The notes under the pieces: generated by a model | What the model saw: the letters and a program-made list of their open reading frames with translations, nothing else | What the model was told of the DNA's origin: nothing | The model's database searches: none | Translations under genes and position numbers: made by a program | Assembly (NCBI RefSeq): GCF_030867095.1 | Contig: NC_081828.1 | Location: 50,383,434 to 50,447,433, forward strand | DNA: 64,000 nucleotides | Direction of reading: 5' to 3' | Origin: Alligator mississippiensis | Lineage: Eukaryota; Chordata; Crocodylia; Alligatoridae | Part shown: positions 1 to 11,400 of the stretch, piece by piece | Numbering within the stretch: the stretch's first letter is position 1 | Layout: every line of letters begins with the position of its first letter

Positions 1-2229
1 AAATTAACCATCGGCTTTAATAATTAAACATATTTTTTTCCTATTGCAGTAATGAGATAAAATCCTGATCAGCTTGGGGTAATGGTGCAATGAGGTGGAG
101 CACTGCAGCATTAAGTACCATATATGAGAACACTAAAAATGGTTGAAACAGTGTGGCCTTGCACTGTAGATTGGTGTGAACCACATTTTTTAAAAAAATA
201 TAGGATGGCGCTATAGACCTGGACTTCAGCAGGATTTTTATAGCAGTCAGGAACATAACTAAAACATGGATTAAACCTGTATACATTGCAAGGTAAAACT
301 ATGTTTCAAAATTTTGGAAAATAAGTATATTATAGCTTAGAATTTGAAAAAAATTTGTTTCCCATTGTCAAGTGGGAAGCTTTCCCTGGTAAGCCCAGGG
401 ACCTAAGCCATTCATTTCTTCAGAAGTGAAGACTTCATGTTAAAAGTATGTTTGTAGCCTTTTATGATCATGCAGACAATCTATGGAACATGAAATGTAT
501 GTAAGCCAAGATAGCACTGTCTTCTTCAGCCTGCCAATAAACTATTCCAGAGCCTCTGTTGTTGCCTTAGCATAGGGAAATCAACTGTCCCATGTCAAGT
601 TTCACAGCTCGTGTTCATAACTTTGTGCACTCCTGAAACAGGCAACAATCCTATCAGTTATACACTGCCCTTGACTATTGGGAAAGCTGCAAACATCAGA
701 AGTCACTGATGTTGTTACTCCTTCAGGTGTCTTTTTTCTGTTTTAACTACCCTCCATCTTTCTTAATGGCTTCTGGCTGATAAGTTTAGGCCTCTAACTA
801 GTAGCTGAATGCTGCATTTTTCAAAGACGTGCTCCAAATGCCCCTTCCCCCCTGCCGCTCCGCTTCCCCCCCTGCCTCTGCCTGCAGAGCTGCTAACCTG
901 GGGTAGGGGGGAGGAGGGGAGGGGTGTAACCAAAATACAAATTTTCCCAGGGCGCCATTTTCGCTAAGGCTAGCTCTGGTCCCCACTAGCTTTAACTCTG
1001 TACTGTGTTAAGTCCCTGATGGTATTTATACTTGACATGACCAGCAATCCTACATTATTCAGATTATGCAAGGAAGGATGATGTAGAGAGACACTATCAG
1101 CAACATCAGACTTTGAGCAAGAAAAGCCTAAACCACTGGAAAACAGCAGTAAAGAAAACTAGATAGCAGAAAAACCTAAAAGAAGATTTGACTGGGATGG
1201 AGGGGGAAGGGAAGAAGAAGAAGCAGGACTGAAAACTACAGAAGGAAGGAAAGAAAGCTAGAAATAGAGACACTGGTGAATAGCGGAACAGTGATAAAGA
1301 ATGCACCCGCAAGCAACAACAAAAATTAAATTCATAAAAAAATAATTAATTATATGCCTGCCACTTAATGTTTTAGACTGATATAATTTATAACATTTGC
1401 TAAGCAAATTTAAAGAGAGTTCTTCACACGGGGAAAAAAAGAAAACAATAGGAACTTCTGATTAGAAAAAATTAAATTCATGGGGGAAATGTGGGGTAGG
1501 TGGAACAGCTGGAAGCACTTTTAGATTTTTTTTGTTTAAGATGACTTTGACTTCAAGTTAATGGCATCCTTTTAGCAACAGCATCATGGAATTACTTAAG
1601 AGGTAAAAAAGATCTCCAAATTCTAGATCCTTGTGCACATACTTTCTGTTTCTTTGTAGGACACCCACACACTAACAGTAGTTCACAAGAATCTAGGAGA
1701 CCTAGGAACTGAGTAGAGACAAAATTGAAACAAACCACCATATTTACTTAAATATAAAATGACCTTGAATATGACAACTCCCCAATAATTAGATTCTAAA
1801 CATGGAAAATTTATAAATATGTTATCATTTTTCAGGTATAGAATCTAATTTTTGGAGGTTTGCCTAGAATTTTCCCCTCTCCCATTGCTACAGCTGGAAA
1901 AATAAATGAAAGGGGGGGGGGGCAAACAGAGCTCTTGCCCTCTGCTCCCCCACCAACTTTGCCCTCTTTACTGTCAGACCATGCTCTGCCTGACCATATC
2001 AAAGTAAGAGACAAATTCAAAAAGACTGGCTTTGAAAGCAATAATTTACACGTAGGTAAGGTATGATGGATATCCATAGACTTAGTTCATCCAAAATTAC
2101 TCCACTTTACCTTTTTTGAAACTATTGCTAGTTTTAGCACAGGTACTCCATAAACACATTTAAGCATCACTTTTGTATCTACTTATACTAACTACACATG
2201 ACATTTGGCCAAAATCAAAAGGCTCATGA
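1..2229. other. AT-rich intergenic DNA, no gene seen
   Basis: Only short composition-driven reading frames occur. A C-rich then G-rich patch at 840-930 and a run of about ten G at 1912-1921 stand out. Part of 820-985 may be a decayed repeat, but no family or clean ends were recognised. A purine-rich stretch lies at 1195-1275. Confidence 0.5.
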
Positions 2230-3586
2230 TTCACCATATAGTTCATTGGGCTGGGCCCTGGCAGAGACAACAGTGTTTCAAGCCATGGTGACCCCATAGC
2301 TCAGCAGTGGTCAGTGTGAGCTATGGGGTACTCCACATAGCTCCCCAACAAAGGATCCATGTACTAATTAGCACTCCCCACCCCCATTCATGACTGGAAC
2401 TGGGTGTTCTTGTCATGAATCCTGGGATGCTCCAAAAATGTATATGCAGATGATGCACAGGGCAACCTGGTCTGACTCCACCTCATGGTGGGCAGGGCCA
2501 CACTAATTATATGCAACAGGCTGAAAGAGGAGGTGACAGAGGGATTCTAGGTGAACTGTTTGGGGGCCCATTTCATGATGTGCTGCACTAATGTATCCTT
2601 GTAGGTAGCCCCAGCAATCCTGACAAAAATTAACTGTAAGATACAGGAGGTGGTAAGGGCAAAAGACATCAGGTTGCCTATGGACCTACTGCTCAGAGAC
2701 ATTTGCCAGGTCATGTGGGAATGAATCTTCCACAAGGACCTGCAGAAGGAGTACAGACTTGAACTGGCAGGTACTCCTTGTGAGGGCATGGAGAAACAGT
2801 GCAGAGCACAGAGGCCCAATCACTACATCCCTATCCCAGGCAATCCTGCTGGTGGGAGACAGAAACAACTGACCACCTCCTCTGGGACTTCCCATGCGCC
2901 AGAGAGGTGTGAAAGAGTACATATACTCCTCCTGGTGGTGACGGGGTTCATAACCCTGACCAGAGAAGCAGTGCTATACGGGCACTTGACTAAGCAGCAA
3001 AGGACCCCAACAGCCCATTTTGAGCACTTCATCTCCTGCTTCAGGAATGCCCTGTGGAAAACCAGGAACTTGTTCATAAATAGACACAAACCTCCCAGTT
3101 GAAGGCTGCATTAAAATGGGACTGAGATATACGGGAGGATAGTAGAAGATGATGGGCAAAAGATGTAGGACATCATATAGAAGAGAGGGGACTCGCATAG
3201 ACAGTTCAGAGGCGAGCCCTCTGAAGAGAGAAACAATGAGGAGGAGGAGGAGGATAACGATGACAATGAAGACAACAATGAACACAATGACGAGTGAAAG
3301 GACAGGGCACAGGTGGGGGAGTTGGGTAGGGTGAGAAGGGAAGGGAGTGGGGGTGGGGCAAGGGCACTGAGGTAGTCCTTTGCCTAATTGTGATGGCTGA
3401 AGACAAAAGTTATGGGTGCATGGGCACATGGGAATGCAGGTGTGCAGTGCGGGTTTTTGTAATGGGACTAAGAGCGGTGTAACTGTAAAAGTGTGTTTTT
3501 TGGACTGTTGGGTGAACCAGAGCAGTCACAAGACAGGCTGGTAGAGGTATAGTTATAAATATAAATATTTTTGCAAAAAAAAAAAG
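2230..3586 (+). mobile_element. Decayed LINE, probably Tx1/L1-like, 3' part
   Basis: One frame near 2870-2935 reads TETTDHLLWDFPCAREV, and after a frame change comes LLLVVTGFITLTREAVLYG and FRNALWKTRNL. These resemble the C-terminal region of Tx1-type LINE ORF2 proteins, where a Cys/His motif precedes (E)HLLW-CPFA. The body ends in an A-run at 3576-3586, suggesting a poly(A) tail. The 5' limit is uncertain. The copy is old, with several frame breaks. Confidence 0.5.
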
Positions 3587-4100
3587 TAGGATACCTGGCA
3601 GAGGAAACACCATGATGATGGTGTTGGTCCAGGGGGTTTTACTATACATGGAAGGGGAGATCCCCTTCTTCCTGACTTTGAATGACTCGGTGTACTTTGG
3701 AGTGGTGGTCTGTCCATCACACTGTAGGCAGGCATCCCTACAAGAGTCTATAGAGACTATAGACTCCCAATGCGAGGATCTTGGCTACACATTTTATGGC
3801 AATGGGGATTGCTCTTGGGCTTTTCCTCTAGCTTGCTCCTATAGTATTTTGGCTAGGGACAAGTAAGACTAGGGGGTATCTGAACCCCAAGGCCTCTGGG
3901 CTTGGGGTTTGCATGTAGGATGCCTGCCATAGATTTGGGAGCATCTGAAACCCAAGGCTGATGAATCTGGAAGGTAGGATACTTGCCAGTGGTAGTACCA
4001 TACAGATCTGAACAATTGAATTCTGCTCAGTTGATGGAACTCAGAACTGTTTGGCTAATTTGGTCTGACACACAAAATTAAAAAAAGTAAGTTCCAATCA
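3587..4100 (+). repeat. Dispersed repeat R1, copy 1, with A-rich 3' end
   Basis: Sequence from about 3850 (tagggacaag) through cctctgggcttggg and gcatgtaggatgcctgcc to an A-rich end at 4075-4090 matches, at roughly 70 percent by eye, the segment at 42160-42385, which also ends in an A-run. The shared order and tail suggest a retroposed family. The 3587-3850 part has no partner in the window. No family name is offered. Confidence 0.5.
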
Positions 4101-5754
4101 GTGCGTTTGCCCAAGATGAGCCATATGTTTTATAGTCATGCTCAGTGTTAGTTGCATTTCATCAACTTCCTAGTTGATTTCCCTTACTCAGGACATGCTG
4201 CTTTTGGCAGCAATTTAATGATAGACAATATAATGAATGAGATTTTCTTGTATGGAATTATAAAGAAAAATGTCATCTTCTATTCAAGTAAATACAATAA
4301 TTGAAAGTCATTATCTGAGCCAAGAGACATTCCAAAATTAAACAAACTGCAGAGTGGGAAAAATAACATTGATCTTTAATTCTCAGCTGGTTGTAACAAA
4401 AGGTGCAACTTTAAATGTGCTGGCAAGATTTTTATCTCCACAGTGTCTTTTTCATTGTCTTGCCAGATACATACTGAACTAAGAAAAACCCTGTCACAGG
4501 TTGGGCAAGTACCTGCTAGTGGCAAAAGCCCTATCTCCAGTTGATATCAGTAGTTGCTGGTGCTCAGATCCTCACAGGCTTAAATCTAAAGTTTCTATTT
4601 CTGACCCTAATACCTGAGTTACAAAATGTGTTTATTTGTGTGGTTTATATGGAACATAAATCATAAAATGGACATTATACCCAGCAAATAAACAAAAAAT
4701 CAGACAAGAAAAGCCTCCAAAATAGCAGAAAGTCACAGTGCAATCTGAAACAGCACCATGAGCGGTATGGTATGGATTTGTTCCAAGCTATTTGTCACTG
4801 TTTGGCAGGCAGTTTCCCATTGCTGGTTACATAGTCAAACGTGTCTACTTTTCCTCTAAGTTTCTAAGTCTCCCTTCTCCATTATTCAACTTGAATCATC
4901 AACCCAGTGAAACATGCCTGCCTTCCCCACTGAATTATATACCGTGATACCTATAATAACATCCAAACATTCCTGTTCATTATTTCTAGCAATTTTAAGA
5001 AGGTTAAATTAACTGCAAACAGGATCATGCTCCGGTATTTAGCATACAGCAAAGGAAGTGAAAGGCATTCCACATTCAGCACATATGCTTTCCAATAGAG
5101 AGAGAGAGTGGGGAATATCTGGCATTCATTAAAATCAAAGTTTGTTTGTTTTTGTCAAGTTCTCGGTTTGGCAGTAACAAATGTTGTCCCATTCTTCTTT
5201 CCACATCCCATTTTAAAGCAAGTCCTAAGAACTTTGTCACTTCCCCTTTTGCTTTATTCTCTTTTGAATAAAACTTACTATTTTTTATTGTGAATACTAA
5301 AATGTAGCTACTTACATAGCCTACCCCTACAGCAAAGGCTGTGCTGCTGCATCCCATTCTGACAGGCTCTGTCCCTGGCTCACTTGCAAGGATGCTCACT
5401 CACACAGGCTCTGCCACGTCAGCTACCGGGTACTTTATCCTGAAGCTACTCTTGCAAGTTGGAATGGTTAGACTGACACACAGAGGCCAGGAAGGAATTA
5501 TCCACAGCACCTATATTCTACCATTTTGAGAAGGTCAAAATGAAAAAAGGCCATTCAGTATTTTGGTCCCATGTACTATGCTGTGGGTTTCTGTATTACA
5601 CCTTTAATGTTCCTCCTTTCCGTTCCAAGACATAACATCAACATTAATCTCACTGTTAACTGCATACAGAGATTATTAAACACTGCAAATTTAAGCAGCT
5701 GCAGACACAACAGGAACAGACTGCCTGGGAAGAGCACACACCAACTGCTGCAGC
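4101..5754. other. Intergenic DNA, no gene seen
   Basis: Ordinary AT-rich DNA with a short (AG)n at about 5097-5108. No repeat family or coding signal was recognised. Confidence 0.5.
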
Positions 5755-5870
5755 TTCCTTAGCCTGACGAAGGGTTTTTGAACCCGAAAGCTTGCTTAAT
5801 AACTATTCTCCAACCATTTGGGTTGGTCTAATAAAAGATATCAAATTCACCCAAGGAAACTTGTCTAGGC
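5755..5870 (+). repeat. Repeat with hammerhead-like core, copy 1
   Basis: CTGACGA (5764-5770) is followed by one A, a perfect 5-bp stem GGGTT/AACCC with a 4-nt loop, and then GAAA (5786-5789). This is the layout of a hammerhead ribozyme core with one extra A. Next come GCTTGC and ttggtctaataaaagatat, an ending shared with copies near 23.2 and 23.6 kb. Related repeats are abundant in reptile genomes. Hammerhead motifs are known in Penelope-like retroelements, so membership there is possible but not shown. Confidence 0.55.
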
Positions 5871-7054
5871 TTTGTTGTACATTCAGGGCTCTACTGCCAC
5901 CTCTCTGACTGTGCAATGTTACAATATTTATATGGTAAATTAGCACATAATGCTGCAACTGTGGGAATAATTCACAGCTGAAATGGCCTGATCCAAGCTA
6001 GGGTTACCCCTGCAATAACAACCCTGGCTTCCTGCTACCCAAACAGGAGAAACGTAATCCAATACATGACTGAATACATTTTAAAGATTCTTTTTTCCCT
6101 GCTTCCATTAGTATAAGGCTGGTTCCTGTTAATAATATTGAAGACACATGAGAAAGTATAGGATGTATACCAATTGCAATCTGTGTCATAAAAGTATGCT
6201 AAACCCCTATTATTCATATGTTATAATTACATGTTTGATTTCACACACTTCTTATTATACTAGCAATGTTACAAATATAAACTAGTTCATATGCTATTAA
6301 TATTTACAAGTTAGATTATATTTCCTTAGAACAGGGACTTCCTTTTATGATAGATTACAGAACCTACTAGTGGTTTTTAATCCTGATTGGTGGCTCTGGG
6401 ACAACAATAATAACAATAATTATAACAATACATGAATACTATTAACTCATAGCTATGTGAATGATGCACTAAAGGTGTACAGGGTCAGGCCTATATTTTG
6501 AAATGTGGCCTGGGTGCGGAACAAAGCAGCTTCAGACTATATCATAGAACGCAGCATTGATCACACTGCCAGCTATCCCAGTTACAGAGTTGTGTTTTCC
6601 TTTCAGAAGAGAGGTACTAGAACTAAGAATCCTGCTGCATTTGTTTCCACTTTTGTTGCTGCTCTCACATCCTTTCTGATGGGAATGTGTGTGTATTTAA
6701 ATAACATGAGTAGGTCATCAAGTATCTATTAAGAAAGGCAGTACAGAATCATTGCTAGCCACTGTTAGAATGGAATATGTTAGAATTAAAATATATGCTT
6801 TGGCAGGAGTTAAGCAAGTTCACCTTGCTAGTTAAAAGTAGTTTAAAACTTTAAGATAGCTGAAAGGTGGCATCAGAATGGGCAAGAGCAGAGCCAATAG
6901 GAAAATTTCCCTGTGCTTTCCAAGCCCTTCTTCCTTTCCTGACCCCTAGGGTGTTGCTCTTATTTTCCCAGCCCCTATCCCCTATCTCAAATTGCTTTTG
7001 GACCAACTGTACCAACCTGCATTCACACAGGCTGCTGATAGATGTTATATTAAA
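5871..7054. other. Intergenic DNA, no gene seen
   Basis: No coding or repeat family signal was recognised beyond short AT-rich simple sequence near 6405-6430. Confidence 0.45.
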
Positions 7055-7165
7055 GATGTGATGGGAACAGATGCACATCCCAACAATTGCACTTCCTGCC
7101 ATGCCATACATGCATGGCAGGAAGTATGACTGTGGAATCCAGCATCAGATCCCATCACACCATAT
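7055..7165. repeat. Palindromic MITE-like hairpin
   Basis: Inner arms 7091-7104 (acttcctgccatgc) and 7112-7125 are perfect complements around a 7-nt loop. Outer arms near 7056-7076 (gatgtgatggga) and 7143-7165 are also complementary. The whole could fold into a hairpin of about 110 nt. Family unknown. Confidence 0.6.
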
Positions 7166-7520
7166 TACTGGTATAGGAGAAGCCCAGGATCAGGTTCCTG
7201 GGCTCCCCCCACACCAGTGAATAGGAAGCTTGGCTCCCTGTGCTCCTGCAGCTGAGAGCCCCAGTCAGCTGATGGGCACTCCCAACCCACGGACTTCATG
7301 CACTTCCCTGGCTGGAAGCCCTGGATTACCTGACTACTACTCCCAGCCTGAGGAGGAGTACACAGAAGTCTTGAAGGGCTCCAGTGTGCTTTAGAGGTAG
7401 GGTTGCCAACACTGCCAGATTGGTCAGAAGCGTACTGGAATTGGTATTGATCTCCCAGTGACTACTGAAAGCAACTTAGGAGATTGATATTGTGAACAGG
7501 TTGAACAGTACAATTAATTA
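7166..7520. other. Intergenic DNA, no gene seen
   Basis: A moderately GC-rich stretch with CAGCTGA-type inverted motifs near 7250-7275. Nothing assignable was seen. Confidence 0.4.
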
Positions 7521-10014
7521 CTAAAGTTGCACCAATACATTGGTCCTATATCAGATTGGCACTGATATAAGGAAAATTGACAGTATCGGCAATTGCCTTT
7601 TTTTGACTGATGTGACTGATAATGTGGCTGATAAATGCCCTGTGCATGCATGCAGCTGCAACACAGCACACACGCAGCCAGGAGTACAACCCAGTAGCAT
7701 GGAAAGCAGCTGGGTCCAGCTGGTAAATCTGGTGTGGTGGGGACAGATTGAGGCCCCAGTGGTGAGGGATGGAGTGAGGCTGGGGCTGGGGCTGCGGTAG
7801 GAGCAGGGGCAGGTGCTGTACACCTAGGGTGGGGAACAGAATGGAGCCGTGAGCAGCTTATCCAGGGGGCACACGGTAGGGGGAGGTGGTTTCTGCCGCT
7901 ATGCACGCCCTGGGAGGGCATGGGGGGCATGTGCCCCCAGATCTGTGTGTGGGGTGAGGTCAGGCTGCCGTTGCAGGCCAGGGCCAGGGGATATGCTGAG
8001 CTCTTCCTGGTGGTGAGGCTAGGCTAGGGCTGCACTCAGGGCAGGTGGTGGGAGCGGTGGGAGGGAGCCTATAGGGTGGGGGCTATGGCAAATTTTGGGG
8101 TGGCTGCAGCCCCCACCCCATAGACCCCCTCCCAGAGCCACTGCTGCCCAACCTGAGTGCAACCCCAACCTGGCCCCCCCACCTGCCAGGAAGAGCCCAG
8201 TGCCACCCCAGCCTTAGCTTGAAGCAGCAGCCTGCCCTCACCCCACATGCAGATCTGGGGGCACACGCCTCCCCATGCCCTCCCGGGGTACATGTAGCAG
8301 CAGAAGCCGCCCTCCTCCCAGCCCCCCAAATGAGCTGCTCGTGGCTCTGTCCCGTGCTCTGCCCCAGCTGTGCAGCGTGTGCCCCAGCCCTACTCCCTCC
8401 CTCACCATGGGGGCCTTGATCTGCACCCCCACACCCCTTCCTTCCCTCTGCCCCTTCCTCCACAACAGACTGGAAGAAGGCCAATGCAGTGCCTATCTTC
8501 AAGAAAGGGAGAAAAGTAGATCCAGCAAACTATAGGCCCATCAGCCTGACTTCTATCCTGGGGAAGATCTTAGAAAAGTTTATTAAAGAGGCCATCTTTA
8601 ATGGACTGGCCGATGCCAACATCCTGAGGGATAGCCAGCACGGGTTTGTAGCGGGTAGGTCTTGCTTGACCAACTCATTTCCTTTTATGACCAGGTGACC
8701 TATCACCTGAACAAGGGAGAAGAGATTGATGTCATATATCTTGACTTCAAAAAAGCCTTCAGTCTGGTATCCCATGATCATGTCTTGGCGAAACTGACCA
8801 ATTGTGGCCTTGGGTCCACCACAATCTGCTGGCTTGGAAATTGGCTCTGTGGTCAGACCCAGAGGGTGGTAATAGATGGAAGTCTATCATCATGGTGCCC
8901 TGTGACCAGTGGAGTCCCCCAAGGCTCTGTCCTTGGACCCATATTGTTCAACATCTTCATTAACCATGTGGACATTGGAGTCAGAAGCGGATTGGCCAAA
9001 TTGGGGGATGACACCAAACCTTGGGGCAAAGCATCCACACCTGAAGACAGGCAGGTGATCCAGGCTGACCTGGACAGGCTCAGCAAATGGGCGGACGAGA
9101 ACCTGATGGTGTTTAACACCAAAAAATGCAAGGTTCTCCACCTTGGGAGGAAAAACCTGCAGCATCCGTATAGGCTCAGCAGTGCCACACTGGCTAGTAC
9201 TACAGAAGAAAGAGACTTGGGGGTCATTATTAACCACAAGATGAACATGAGCCTGCAATGTGATGCTGTGGCTAGTAAAGCAACCAAAATGCTGGCTTGC
9301 ATCCATAGATGCTTCTCAAACAAATCCCAGGACATCATTCTCCCCTTATACTCAGCCTTGGTGAGGCCGCAGCTGGAGTACTGCATCCAGTTTTGGGCCC
9401 CACAATTCAAAAAGGATGTAGAGAAGCTTGAGGGAGTCCAGAGAAGAGCCACGTGCATGATCAGAGGTCAGGAAAACTGACCTTATGATGACAGGCTGAG
9501 ATCTATGAGGTTCTTTAGCCTGGAAAAGCACAGGCTCAGGGGTGATCTGATGGCCACCTATAAGTTTATCAGGGGTGACCATCAGTATCTGGGGGAATGT
9601 TTTTTCACCAGAGCACCCCAAGGGATGATAAGGTCGAACGGTTATAAACTACTGCAAGACCGTTTCAGGCTGGACATAAGGAAGAATTTCTTTACTGTCC
9701 AAGCCCCCAAGGTCTGGAATAGCCTGCCATCAGAGGTTGTTCAAGCACCTACATTGAACACCTTCAAGAGTAAATTGGATGCTTATCTTGCTGGGATCCT
9801 ATGACCCCAGCTGACTTCCTGCCCTTTTGGGGGTGGGGGGGTGGGGGGGGCTGGACTCTATGATTTCCGAGGTCCCTTCCAGACCTAATGTCTATAAAAT
9901 CTATGAAACCGACTTATCAGCTGCATATAGGCAATTGGATCAGTATCAGCCAATATGCCTCATTAAAAATCAGCCATCGGTACTGGCCCAAAATATCTCT
10001 ATCGGTGCACCCCG
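7521..10014. mobile_element. hAT-like GC-rich foldback element, copy A, split by a CR1
   Basis: The ends are inverted: ttgcaccaata on the left, and on the right, reading inward, ggtgcaccgata. Flanks attaatta (7513-7520) and attaatga (10015-10022) form a 7/8 candidate target duplication. Inside, a left arm (about 7640-8085) and a right arm (about 8090-8465) are imperfect complements, making a GC-rich foldback. A CR1 LINE (8466-9908) sits in the right part. Collinear with copy B at 18.2-19.2 kb. No transposase was seen, so it is non-autonomous. Confidence 0.65.
8466..9908 (+). mobile_element. CR1 LINE, 5'-truncated (RT and C-terminus)
   Basis: It encodes WKKANAVPIFKKGRK, then NYRPISLTSILGKILEKFI, HGFVAGRSCLTN, KKAFSLVSHDH, SGVPQGSVLGPILFNIFI and the CR1 C-terminal block. 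The RT active-site box reads LGDDTK where FADDTK is usual. There is one early frame change (about 8690) and a stop near 9478. The 3' end, ggtcccttccagacctaatg then atctatgaaa, is a CR1 tail. It is more diverged than the copies at 36 and 52 kb, so older. Inserted into foldback copy A. Confidence 0.88.
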
Positions 10015-10022
10015 ATTAATGA

Positions 10023-10740
10023 TACTATAGGGGAAAAAGCTCCCAGAATAGCTTCAGTCAGAGTTAACAATCCTATTTGGAGGCTGGGAGAACTGGCCAC
10101 ACATTCAATGAAATTCAATTGTGATAGGAACCAGCATAAAGTTATGACACATATTGTGTATAAAACTTTGTGGCTTATTCCTTATTTTATGAAGCCATTG
10201 ACTGAATGAGCCTGTGATCAGGGAACTACTTAAGACATGATTAACCAGTTCACCATGTCTTAAGTGTAATGTTTTGTTAGGGACCACATACATGCAAACC
10301 TCACATACATCTTTGGAAGTAGCTCTTGCCATCAGTGTTAACCCTCTGAAATCCATGCAACTGTTCACATGGGTTAAGCCTTCCAGAGATACATTTTAAT
10401 GCCAAAATGATACATTATTGTCATATTGAATGAAATAGTTTGAATGTTTGTAAAGGTTGCCCATTAGCCAGTTTCAGGAAGAAGATAAGATTTATCTCCT
10501 TATCTAGTTCATTGTTTTTGGACTACGTGCAAAAGGTCCTAACTTTGTTTAAAGTCTTAATTTAAATTTTATCTTTAGAAGTCTTTTACAAAGAGAGCAA
10601 ATATCCTGAGTTCCAAGAGATCAAACCCTAAGGCCTTTTGACAAGATCGATAAGAAAAGGGCATTTGCAGTGATATGGAAGTTTCCCAAAGGTAATTTAA
10701 AATGCTCAACAAAGGCAAAAGAATCTGTTGAGTAAGATCC
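10023..10740. other. Intergenic DNA, no gene seen
   Basis: Mixed-composition DNA with no recognised feature. Confidence 0.45.
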
Positions 10741-11400
10741 AAGCCCAAATTTGGGAGTAGTGACAGGCTTGAGTAGGAGGAGCCCATTGACGGCAGCTCG
10801 CTCAATAAAAACTGTAACTTACTGTCCCAATTTGGAGGTGACTTCACTTGCAGAACAACGAAGGAAGAATCGCAAGTGTAGGCCGGATCAGATTGATCAC
10901 CTGAACCACCCTCTCCATGAACACGAATTTCTTAGTTCACGCAGAAGCTGCAGAGCGCCCGAAAGGGACTGAAGGAAGGGGACTTAGTCCTATCACTGCT
11001 GAGCCCAGCTCATTGAATAGTATTGCTGAGGCCAGCCTATTGAATTGTATTGCTGAGGCGAGCCCATTGAACCATACTACTGAGGCCAACCCATTAAATT
11101 GTACTACTGAGGAATGAAACCATATTTTGGTATTTGGCTTCTTGGAATTCTAGGATTGTAAGTATATTATGAAAATAATAGTATTGATTCAAATTTAACT
11201 TTTAGTTGTAATTGTAGTTGTTTTTGTAATACTAATTCTTATAGCATTGTTTGGGAAGGAAGTGCATTCGGAGCATTGTTTCTGATATATGTAATTATTG
11301 TGTTCTTAATGTTGGTGGTATTTCTTAAAGCTAAGCAGTGTTATATACGTAGCAAAGAGTTTTAAAATAAAATTGTGTTGTATGAATTAAGTGTGTAATC
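10741..11400 (+). repeat. Unclassified segment with a 27-bp tandem repeat
   Basis: A 27-bp unit is repeated about four times at 10995-11102, plus a partial copy to about 11115. In the open frame 10917-11117 it encodes nine-residue units such as IAEASLLNC, IAEASPLNH and TTEANPLNC. No homologue was recognised, and the frame is only 66 codons. It could be a chance-open minisatellite or the remnant of a larger repeat. Confidence 0.5.

Noticed and set aside
2788-3102. A 104-codon frame as a possible host gene
   Set aside because: Neighbouring frames carry LINE C-terminal motifs, and the segment ends in a poly(A)-like tail, so it is LINE debris.
10741-11400. A possible LTR because of AATAAA and nearby structured sequence
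   Set aside because: No second matching copy, primer-binding site or clear terminal motif was seen in the window, so no retroviral or LTR element is called.
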